Shown: piece after piece, positions 1 through 6,025 of the stretch | How the letters are laid out: each line of letters opens with the position of its first letter | Numbering within the stretch: the stretch's first letter is position 1 | Assembly: GCA_002503045.1 (NCBI GenBank) | Contig: DAQW01000137.1 | Span: forward strand, 1-16,137 | DNA: 16,137 nt | Direction: 5' to 3' | Source of the DNA: Euryarchaeota archaeon UBA39 | Lineage (GTDB): Archaea > Thermoplasmatota > Poseidoniia > Poseidoniales > Thalassarchaeaceae | Position numbers and translations under genes: made by a program | The notes under the pieces: model-generated | What the model saw: only the letters and a program-made list of their open reading frames with translations | The model's database searches: none | Told to the model about the DNA's origin: nothing

Positions 1-2
1 GG

Positions 3-251
3 ATTCCATTGGAAGTAATGCTTCTACATATTGAAGAAATATCTCGGGCGAATTGTTCATTGATGGAAGAAGAATTAGGTCAAAAATTGCTTGAAGGAAC
101 CATTGCTGAAAGACACTTGGGAATCTTAGGCTTACACCAGTTATCAAAAAAGGAGGTTCTTTCTAATTCAACTAAAATTCAATTAATAGAAATTAAATTA
201 CCAGATGGTGATAGCCTAATTAGACGAATAAGAGATAAAATCGTTGAATAA
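3..251 (+). CDS. C-terminal fragment of an unrecognised protein (cut by window edge)
   Basis: The reading frame is open from the first bases of the window to a TAA stop, so this is the last 82 or so residues of a longer gene that begins upstream. A TTG at position 9 could serve as a start, but the open frame before it makes a truncated gene more likely. The visible part is charged and probably alpha-helical at first (HIEEISRANCSLMEEELG), followed by a possible strand (KIQLIEIKLPDG) and a basic helix (LIRRIRDKIVE). There are no cysteine clusters, membrane segments or nucleotide-binding motifs. I do not recognise the family. It lies on the same strand as the next two genes, 39 bp before the small ORF at 291, so it may share an operon with the MobA-like gene. 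Confidence 0.6.
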   Translation: MPLEVMLLHIEEISRANCSLMEEELGQKLLEGTIAERHLGILGLHQLSKKEVLSNSTKIQLIEIKLPDGDSLIRRIRDKIVE

Positions 252-290
252 TTTAGTAACTGTCAAAGACACTCATGATATCCATCGAGT

Positions 291-500
291 ATGAATAACT
301 CAATCGTTCCTGCAGATGAACCGATTGTTGAGAAAGTTTTGGAGTGGACAATTGCAAGAGATGCCGAAGATATCGGAATTCTAATGCAATGGATTGCTGC
401 TGCAAATAAAAAAAGAGAACGTGAAACGTTAATTGAACGTACTAGGGAATTATTGGCTGAAATTGAGCACGCCACTCGTCGTTTAGATGAAATGAGGTAG
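291..500 (+). CDS. Small helical hypothetical protein, 69 aa
   Basis: This short ATG-started frame fills the space between the upstream fragment and the MobA-like gene. It encodes a soluble protein that looks almost entirely helical. The second half (residues 40-69) is rich in Arg and Glu with heptad-like spacing, for example ERTRELLAEIEHATRRLDEM, which suggests a short coiled coil. There is no signal peptide or membrane segment. No clear Shine-Dalgarno sequence precedes the ATG. Its TAG stop lies 8 bp before the conserved N-terminus of the MobA-like frame, so the two may be translationally coupled. No family is recognised. Support comes from operon-like spacing and protein-like composition, not from homology. 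The minus-strand frame over the same bases (263-475) looks like a shadow. Confidence 0.55.
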   Translation: MNNSIVPADEPIVEKVLEWTIARDAEDIGILMQWIAAANKKRERETLIERTRELLAEIEHATRRLDEMR

Positions 501-508
501 GTGATTTA

Positions 509-1075
509 ATTCACGGGTTAATTCTAGCTGGAGGGTTATCAACCAGAATGGGTACCGACAAAGCAAGCCTAATTCTAAATGGTAAAATGTTGATTGAAAT
601 TGTTGTAAAAAACCTCCAAGAGGCTGGGATTTTGAATATTATAGTATCAGTAAGAGATCAAGAACAGTCAGAATGGATTAAGGAAATTTTCAATGGCAAG
701 ATACAGACTGTGATTGACTCCAAAGGAAAGAAGGGAATTTGGGATGTTCTAATATTTGCACTTCCAAGAAATGAAATCGTTCAAATTATATCTGTTGATT
801 CTCCTTGGTTTGATAGGGAATCGATAGAATCCCTGACAAAAGAGTGGGAGGATAACGGCACAAAAATTGGAGTAGTGCCTTGGAGTGAAAATGGACCAGA
901 GCCATTGTTAATGCAAGTGAAATCATTAGAATTTTTGGAATTAATTAGAAATTCAAATCCAATGCCATTGAGAAATTTTGTCAAATCAAATTCTTTTGCT
1001 AAAATTGAGTGGGAAAATAATTCAAAAATGGATTCATTAAGAAATCTCAATTATCCTAGAGACCTTATTTTCTAA
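509..1075 (+). CDS. mobA: MobA-like NTP transferase (molybdenum cofactor guanylyltransferase family)
   Basis: Proteins of this family transfer a nucleotide from an NTP; MobA itself joins GMP to molybdopterin in the cytoplasm. The conserved nucleotide-binding loop is intact as HGLILAGGLSTRMG followed by TDKASL. Later come a metal-site segment IISVDSPWFD, the GPEPLLMQ segment and the C-terminal NLNYPRDL, matching MobA's usual D-x-P, EPL and N-x-N-x-P-x-D-L motifs. Length (188 aa) is normal. The first ATG in frame (548) lies inside the loop and would delete LAGG, so it cannot be the true start. The open frame begins at 491 after a stop and contains no ATG, GTG or TTG before 548. I place the start at ATT 509, with an AGGTAGGTG purine-rich stretch about 6 bp upstream. 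A 1-base deletion near 505 is the alternative. The family also contains other sugar or cofactor nucleotidyltransferases, so MobA itself is likely but unproven. The 3' end overlaps purN by 11 bp. Confidence 0.85.
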   Translation: MHGLILAGGLSTRMGTDKASLILNGKMLIEIVVKNLQEAGILNIIVSVRDQEQSEWIKEIFNGKIQTVIDSKGKKGIWDVLIFALPRNEIVQIISVDSPWFDRESIESLTKEWEDNGTKIGVVPWSENGPEPLLMQVKSLEFLELIRNSNPMPLRNFVKSNSFAKIEWENNSKMDSLRNLNYPRDLIF

Positions 1076-1715
1076 TAATTTCACCATCAATTAATCGGAT
1101 TTTTCCTTCAGAAAATAAATCAATTATTTTGGGATATAATCTATGTTCTACTTTCTTTACTCGTTCTTGTAAATTTTCTAACGTGTCATGGGGATAAACT
1201 GGAACTTCGGATTGTTCAATGATTGCTCCTGTATCCATTCCTGAATCAACGAAGTGGACTGTGCAACCTGATTTTGATTCTCCAGAAGAAAGGACTTCTT
1301 GATGTGCATGAGCGCCTGGAAACTTAGGTAACAATGAAGGGTGGATATTCAATATGCGTCCTTCCCATCTAGAAACAAAATCAGGGGTTAATATTCGCAT
1401 ATATCCTGAAAGGATAATTGCTTCAACTTCATTTTGCATGAGTTTTGTCTCAATTGACTTTTCATGAATTAAACGTCTAGATTTGGAATCTGCAATATCT
1501 TCTGGTAACGGAATTGATATTGATAATACTCCAAATTGTTGAGCAATTGCGTGACCTTTAGCCTCAGATTGATCACTTAGAACGATAACTGTAGTATGGC
1601 AAGAACTTTGTTTATTTTCTACATGCTCAAATAATGCCTTCATTCCAGAACCACCACCTGAAATCATTACTGCCAATCTCAACGGATTATTGGGTGTGCC
1701 AACCCGAAGGGACAT
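1065..1715 (-). CDS. purN: Phosphoribosylglycinamide formyltransferase
   Basis: PurN transfers the formyl group of 10-formyl-tetrahydrofolate to GAR to give FGAR, the third step of purine synthesis, in the cytosol. The sequence shows the N-terminal phosphate-binding loop MISGGGSGMKAL (residues 17-28). The catalytic motif is LNIHPSLLPKFPG, with Asn123 and His125, and the folate-side loop GCTVHFVDSGMDTG holds Asp161; these match the Asn, His and Asp of the E. coli enzyme. Length (216 aa) is normal. The chosen ATG gives about 12 residues more than the usual PurN N-terminus (the core begins near PLRLAVMISG), so a later start cannot be excluded. The usual SGxGSN is here SGGGSG, a tolerable change. 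The gene faces the YbaN-like gene across a 91-bp divergent promoter region and runs tail to tail into the MobA-like gene. Another purine gene, purH, lies 1 kb away on the same strand but is separated by an oppositely oriented gene. Confidence 0.95.
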   Translation of the reverse strand: MSLRVGTPNNPLRLAVMISGGGSGMKALFEHVENKQSSCHTTVIVLSDQSEAKGHAIAQQFGVLSISIPLPEDIADSKSRRLIHEKSIETKLMQNEVEAIILSGYMRILTPDFVSRWEGRILNIHPSLLPKFPGAHAHQEVLSSGESKSGCTVHFVDSGMDTGAIIEQSEVPVYPHDTLENLQERVKKVEHRLYPKIIDLFSEGKIRLIDGEIIRK

Positions 1716-1762
1716 AGCCGTAGGATGGGGGGGTTACGCTTGAGGATATTCACAAAATAAAT

Positions 1763-1775
1763 ACGATTATACATA
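1763..1775 (+). promoter_or_regulatory. Candidate archaeal TATA element for the YbaN-like gene
   Basis: The AT-rich stretch CGATTATACATAT lies about 32-44 bp before the ATG at 1807, in the 91-bp divergent space between purN and the YbaN-like gene. A transcript starting about 25 bp downstream would still carry the GAGGG ribosome-binding sequence at 1797-1801. Motif and spacing are the only evidence. Confidence 0.3.
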
Positions 1776-1796
1776 TCATCATTAGAGGGAAAAAAA

Positions 1797-1801
1797 GAGG
1801 G
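1797..1801 (+). promoter_or_regulatory. Shine-Dalgarno sequence (GAGGG)
   Basis: GAGGG sits 5 bp before the ATG at 1807. It is one of the few clear Shine-Dalgarno sequences in this window and supports that start. A second AGAGGG lies at 1784-1789. Confidence 0.5.
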
Positions 1802-1806
1802 ATAGA

Positions 1807-2301
1807 ATGCAGCGCTTAGAAACAATTGATGCAATTGTTGAGCGTTATTCGGTAGCAAGTAGTAAAATGAAGAGTCGGGCCTATGTATCGTTAGGAATCA
1901 TTTTCCTTGTTTTCGCTATTATTGGTATCTGGATCCCTGGTTGGCCTTCAGTCTCGTGGGCAGTCCCTGCAGCATTTTTGTTCTCATTATCCAATGAACG
2001 CTTATTTCGTTGGACTCTTTCTAATCGTTTTTTTGGTCCAACATTATTCGAATATTATGCATCCGGAAAAACACTTCCTTCTCATGTTAAATTCATAATT
2101 GTAGGAATGATCGGTTTAATGTCTACACTTTCTGCTTTTTTTGTTTGGAGTGTGTCGACAAAGGGAGACAATGGAAATCTACTAAATCCTTCAACATGGA
2201 CTGGGGCAGATGAATTTGCAGCAGGTTCAATCACTATCCTAATCGTTGGCTTCATCGGAATTATTTACATTCTTAGGTGGGTAAAAACGAGAATTAATTG
2301 A
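1807..2301 (+). CDS. DUF454 / YbaN-like small membrane protein
   Basis: This 164-residue protein matches the DUF454 (YbaN) pattern. A first membrane helix (about 26-44) leads into the family signature GIIxPGWPS-type turn, here IIGIWIPGWPSVSW. Then come AAFLFSLSNERLFRWTLSNR and FFGPTLFEYYASGKTLP, equivalent to the family's FaRSSPRlhrWLLnhr and FGP blocks. Two more membrane helices follow, at about 94-116 and 139-158. The biochemical role of the family is unknown. The N-terminal 24 residues are a charged cytoplasmic-looking extension. The start is well supported by the GAGGG sequence 5 bp upstream. Its stop lies 2 bp from the stop of the convergent membrane protein gene, so there is no room for a conventional terminator. 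Confidence 0.8.
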   Translation: MQRLETIDAIVERYSVASSKMKSRAYVSLGIIFLVFAIIGIWIPGWPSVSWAVPAAFLFSLSNERLFRWTLSNRFFGPTLFEYYASGKTLPSHVKFIIVGMIGLMSTLSAFFVWSVSTKGDNGNLLNPSTWTGADEFAAGSITILIVGFIGIIYILRWVKTRIN

Positions 2302-2303
2302 AA

Positions 2304-2729
2304 TTATTCACTTTCGCTCAGAATTACAGGTTCCGGTAAAATATTCAAATCTTCAGATGATTTTGGCCTTCTGAAATGACTCCACAAAGCAAATGGAAGG
2401 CTCCAGAAAGCTCCCCCTACTGCTGCTATTGGAATCAATACTAGCCACTCTGGTCCCATGTCTGGTCCACCAAAGACTGCTCCGAAGACTGGAATAATGA
2501 ATGTTAGAAATGATACGGGAATCAAGTGGACTAGGCTGACCTCGTTCGGTTTGACTCGCTTAAGAATGAAGGGTGGGATCAGAATCACTGCAAGGAATGA
2601 AAGCATTGCTAATGCGAAATCAACACTGTCAGTCACAGCACTGATAACGTTGAGAATCATCAGGATTGCCATCAATCCGCCATTAACGGAGCCGAACAAT
2701 AGGATGTTTTTCCAACTCATGCCCACCAC
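2304..2729 (-). CDS. Small multi-pass membrane protein, unknown function
   Basis: This 141-residue hydrophobic protein has about four predicted membrane helices: roughly 10-30 (LFGSVNGGLMAILMILNVI), 36-54, 68-87 and 93-115. It ends in a polar tail (FRRPKSSEDLN onward). A glycine- and proline-rich loop (FGGPDMGPEW) lies between the third and fourth helices. I do not recognise the family. It is the last gene of the minus-strand run: its first possible start, a GTG, shares one base with the TAG stop of purH, which suggests translational coupling. A second GTG directly follows, and an ATG at 2720 preceded by GGTGGG is an equally good start, giving 138 residues. No catalytic or transport motif is visible. 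Confidence 0.7.
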   Translation of the reverse strand: MVGMSWKNILLFGSVNGGLMAILMILNVISAVTDSVDFALAMLSFLAVILIPPFILKRVKPNEVSLVHLIPVSFLTFIIPVFGAVFGGPDMGPEWLVLIPIAAVGGAFWSLPFALWSHFRRPKSSEDLNILPEPVILSESE

Positions 2730-4348
2730 TAATGTCTGAAAAGTCGTGTACCTGTAAACAACATAACCATTTCGTGTTCATTAGCAGCATCAATTACTTC
2801 TTGATCTCTAATCGATCCCCCTGGCTGTACTACTGCTGTGATGCCGATTTCGTTACTAGTATCAATTCCATCCCTAAATGGGAAGAAAGCATCTGAAATC
2901 ATCATTGCACCCTGTGCCCTATCACCTGCTCTTCGTGCAGCGATGCGTACAGCCTCTACTCTACTTGTTTGACCGGGGCCTATTCCTACAGTTGCAAATC
3001 CTGTTTCAGTAGGTTGTACAAAAATTACACAATTACTCTTAACCTGAGCGCAAACAGCAACCCCAAATCTTGCTAAATCCACTTGATTTGGATTTGCTTG
3101 TACCTTTGTAACACATTTAACTTCGGACCAGTCAATTACTGGTGCACCTTCTGTTTGAGCTAACCAACCACCATCAATTTGACGAAATTGTGTTTGCATT
3201 TTCAATGGAGTCATTTCCTCGAGTGTAAGCATTCTACGATTCTTTTTCTGAGACAATACTTCCAAAGCCCCATCTTCATAACCTGGTGCAATTATACATT
3301 CAACAAAATGATCACCGATTCTTTCAGCAGTTACTTTAGTTACTGGGGTGTTGAATGCAATAACGCAACCAAAAGCAGATTCTGGGTCACTGGCTAATGC
3401 ATCATTCCAAGCTAATACTTGATTGGTTGAAACTGCAACGCCACATGCATTGGTATGCTTGATTATTACACAACAATGGGGATAATCTACCCATTCAGGC
3501 CCAATGTGGGAACGACAAAAACGTAATGCTGCATCTAAATCTAAATAATTGTTGAATGAAAGTGCCTTCCCCCCATGTTGTTTTGCTGCTGCTAACCCAT
3601 GTGAAGTTTTATCACCAAAATTTGTTGGATAAAATGCTGCGGGTTGATGTGGATTTTCACCATATCTTAGTGAATTTCTTTCACCCCCTGAAACAAGGAA
3701 TTTTTCTGGCAAATTTTCGGGTATAGAATTTTCAAGTGATTCTAAGCGATTGGCCAATGTATTAGCGAGAGTTACATCGTATGCTGCTGTTCGTTGATAT
3801 GCAGTCAACGCTAATCGTTGACGGGTTACCAAATTAATTGCACTGGGATTCCCATTTGCTTGTTCAATCGTTTCAAGGAGGTTGTTGTAATCACTAGGAT
3901 CTGTAACGATAAGGACATCTTGGTGTGACTTTGCTGAAGCTCTAACAAGGGTAGGGCCACCGATGTCAATCATTTCAATCAATTCTGCTTCACTAACAGG
4001 TGGTTCTTTTGCAGCCACTTCTTCAAAGGGATATAGGTTAACTGCCACTAAATCTATTCTTGGATAGCCCAATTCTTCGAGTGTAGCCATATCATCAGAA
4101 TTGTTGCCTCGAGCGAGAATCGCTGCGTGAATCGCAGGATGTAGTGTTTTGACTCGCCCATTGAATACCTCTGGGTGTCCCGTTACATCTGTGACATCTG
4201 TGACATTTACGTCATTTTCTCGTAATAATCGCGCTGTCCCTCCTGTTGAAAGAATAGTCCAACCCAAATCAGTCAATTTCTTTGCGAAATCGACTACTCC
4301 TGTCTTGTCATATACGCTAATCAATGCTCTAGGAGATGCGTCCATCAC
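2729..4348 (-). CDS. purH: Bifunctional AICAR formyltransferase / IMP cyclohydrolase
   Basis: PurH carries out the last two steps of IMP synthesis: it formylates AICAR with 10-formyl-tetrahydrofolate, then closes the ring. The N-terminal cyclohydrolase domain (about 7-150) has the MGS-like fold signatures ISVYDKTG, STGGTA, GRVKTLHPAIHAAIL, VNLYPF and IDIGGPTLVRASAKS. The transformylase domain (about 200-539) has LRYGENPHQPAAFY, GKALSFNNYLDLDAA, the catalytic Lys297-His298 in IKHTNACGVA, then SDAFFPFRDGID, VVQPGGSIRDQEVID and the C-terminal FTGTRLFRH. At 539 aa the length is typical and no key residue is missing. The start is GTG followed directly by ATG, behind a strong GAGGGGGA sequence. It sits 48 bp after the chaperonin gene on the same strand and shares one base with the membrane protein gene that follows. 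Many archaea use PurP and PurO instead, so this bacterial-type gene suggests old transfer. Confidence 0.97.
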   Translation of the reverse strand: MMDASPRALISVYDKTGVVDFAKKLTDLGWTILSTGGTARLLRENDVNVTDVTDVTGHPEVFNGRVKTLHPAIHAAILARGNNSDDMATLEELGYPRIDLVAVNLYPFEEVAAKEPPVSEAELIEMIDIGGPTLVRASAKSHQDVLIVTDPSDYNNLLETIEQANGNPSAINLVTRQRLALTAYQRTAAYDVTLANTLANRLESLENSIPENLPEKFLVSGGERNSLRYGENPHQPAAFYPTNFGDKTSHGLAAAKQHGGKALSFNNYLDLDAALRFCRSHIGPEWVDYPHCCVIIKHTNACGVAVSTNQVLAWNDALASDPESAFGCVIAFNTPVTKVTAERIGDHFVECIIAPGYEDGALEVLSQKKNRRMLTLEEMTPLKMQTQFRQIDGGWLAQTEGAPVIDWSEVKCVTKVQANPNQVDLARFGVAVCAQVKSNCVIFVQPTETGFATVGIGPGQTSRVEAVRIAARRAGDRAQGAMMISDAFFPFRDGIDTSNEIGITAVVQPGGSIRDQEVIDAANEHEMVMLFTGTRLFRH

Positions 4349-4396
4349 GTTATCCCCCTCTGTGGGCTGGGTCTCAAGACCATGAAGATTCGGAAA

Positions 4397-5986
4397 TCAA
4401 TCCCCACGGGATGAAATGACCTGATCGATACGAAGAAGGCTACACGCAGCCTCTGTAGCACCAATTATTCCATTGAGAATTGTTTCTGTTGGGTGAACTA
4501 TTCTAGGATCGATAATTTCCACCTTTCCATTTTCACTAATTCCCCATGATTCGGTACCATTTGATGTAGCACGCAAAGACAAAATTGTATCTAATACATC
4601 AGATCCTGCATTTTCAACTAAGGTAGATGGAATGATTTCTAATGCTCTAGAAAATGCTTCCATAGCTAAACGTGAACGATCTGCTCGTTCTTCGGATGCC
4701 TTTCGAATATACAACGAGAGAGTAGCGTATACTGAGCCCCCTCCAGGAACTACGGTTCCAGAATTTACTACGAGTGTTGTGCTCCGAATTGCATCATATA
4801 ATCCTCTAATCACTTCTTCTCCTGCAGTTCCTTCTATTCCACCAACTACAATTGTGGCCACTTGAGAATCATCTCCTCCAAGAATTATTATTTCATCCTC
4901 TACTCTATCAGTGGCTGATTTTCTGTTACAATTGATTTCTTGAGCAAAACCAATATCTGAAATATCTAAATGATGGATACTAGATGAAATTGTGGAACCA
5001 GTTGCAGATGCTAAATTCCTTAATTCAGATTCATCAAATTCACCTGCAACAAATATTCCTACATCAACTAAATGATGCAAAATATCTCGATCAACTTCTC
5101 CACCCACTACAATGGCTTGGACACCAAGATTGACTAGATTTTCTACCAATAAAGAGCGAAGACGTTCTTGCTCATCGATAAATTCAGTTAATTGTTCGGG
5201 GTTTTCAACTTCAATTTCAGCGTCTCTAGTCAAACTACGTGGAGATAAATCTCCACTTACTACTGCAATATTTACATTTTCTCGTTGCCCTTCCAATCGA
5301 TCAAGTAAAACTCGGCGGCGAACAATAACTCCTGGAATTACACGACTGTCGTGTAATCCTCCACTTCCTTGGAGATACATGGAAATGTCTTCAAATTCTG
5401 CATGGATTTTATTGTCAACTAAACGAGAAATCTGAGATGTTGCTCTCGAAGCTAAAGTGGAAAAAAGCGAGAGATTCTGATCTGCAGATTTTCCTCGAAG
5501 GGCTGTATTCGCAACGGATTCCAAAATTTTCTGATTCTCTGGATTAATTTCAGTACTACAACGAATAATTTGATCCTCAACAATTTCTAATGCAGCCAGA
5601 AAACCATCCACAATGGTGAGGGGATGAAGTCCCATTCGAATCAAACGATCGGCTTCAGCAAGTAATTCTCCACAAAATAGCAAGCAACGTGTTACTCCAT
5701 CACCACAAGAATTTTCTTGGGATTCAGCTAAACTAACAAATGCCTTTGCTGCTGGATGTTTTACCATTAATTCTGCAACAATCTTAGCGCCGTCGTTTGT
5801 AACTGCAGTAGTCCCATCGGTTTTGTATAGCATTTTATCCAACCCTCTAGGCCCAAAGGTTGGTTTCAAAATATCTGCAAAAGCGCGTGCTGCTGCAATC
5901 ATCTTCTCTTGAACTGCGGTTCCTCCAGTGATAGTAGTCTCTGGACGAACAATGACAACAGGAGGAGTCCCTTCACCTTCTGACAT
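4397..5986 (-). CDS. Divergent group II chaperonin (thermosome/TCP-1 family)
   Basis: Group II chaperonins form double-ring cytosolic folding machines driven by ATP. This 529-residue protein aligns end to end with the thermosome. Equatorial motifs are GPRGLDKML (45-53), TNDGAK (63-68) and HPAAK (77-81). Further on are the second catalytic Asp in GLYDAI (Asp398), VVPGGGS (412-418), LEIIPSTLVENAG and the C-terminal LLRIDQVI. It departs from the consensus in the phosphate-binding loop: the usual GDGTTT is GDGVTR (95-100), keeping Asp96 and Thr99 but losing two threonines. The apical domain is also poorly conserved. The frame can be extended to a TTG at 6022, but I prefer ATG 5986: it gives a typical N-terminus, and GGGAG lies about 13 bp upstream. 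The gene follows the giant surface protein gene and precedes purH. It is probably a diverged paralog, unless this genome has no other thermosome. Confidence 0.92.
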   Translation of the reverse strand: MSEGEGTPPVVIVRPETTITGGTAVQEKMIAAARAFADILKPTFGPRGLDKMLYKTDGTTAVTNDGAKIVAELMVKHPAAKAFVSLAESQENSCGDGVTRCLLFCGELLAEADRLIRMGLHPLTIVDGFLAALEIVEDQIIRCSTEINPENQKILESVANTALRGKSADQNLSLFSTLASRATSQISRLVDNKIHAEFEDISMYLQGSGGLHDSRVIPGVIVRRRVLLDRLEGQRENVNIAVVSGDLSPRSLTRDAEIEVENPEQLTEFIDEQERLRSLLVENLVNLGVQAIVVGGEVDRDILHHLVDVGIFVAGEFDESELRNLASATGSTISSSIHHLDISDIGFAQEINCNRKSATDRVEDEIIILGGDDSQVATIVVGGIEGTAGEEVIRGLYDAIRSTTLVVNSGTVVPGGGSVYATLSLYIRKASEERADRSRLAMEAFSRALEIIPSTLVENAGSDVLDTILSLRATSNGTESWGISENGKVEIIDPRIVHPTETILNGIIGATEAACSLLRIDQVISSRGD

Positions 5987-6025
5987 GCAATTACCAATTC
6001 TCCCGACTAAGACATGTTTCAAGAA

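Noticed and set aside
781..1050. 89-residue minus-strand frame inside the MobA-like gene
   Set aside because: It is antisense to conserved MobA motifs and has no own promoter or homology.
4185..4202. Two tandem 9-bp copies (ACATCTGTG) within purH, coding for TDVTDV
   Set aside because: The family has a similar T-E-V-S-D-Y-T-G segment here with the same length, so there is no insertion; the repeat is coincidental.
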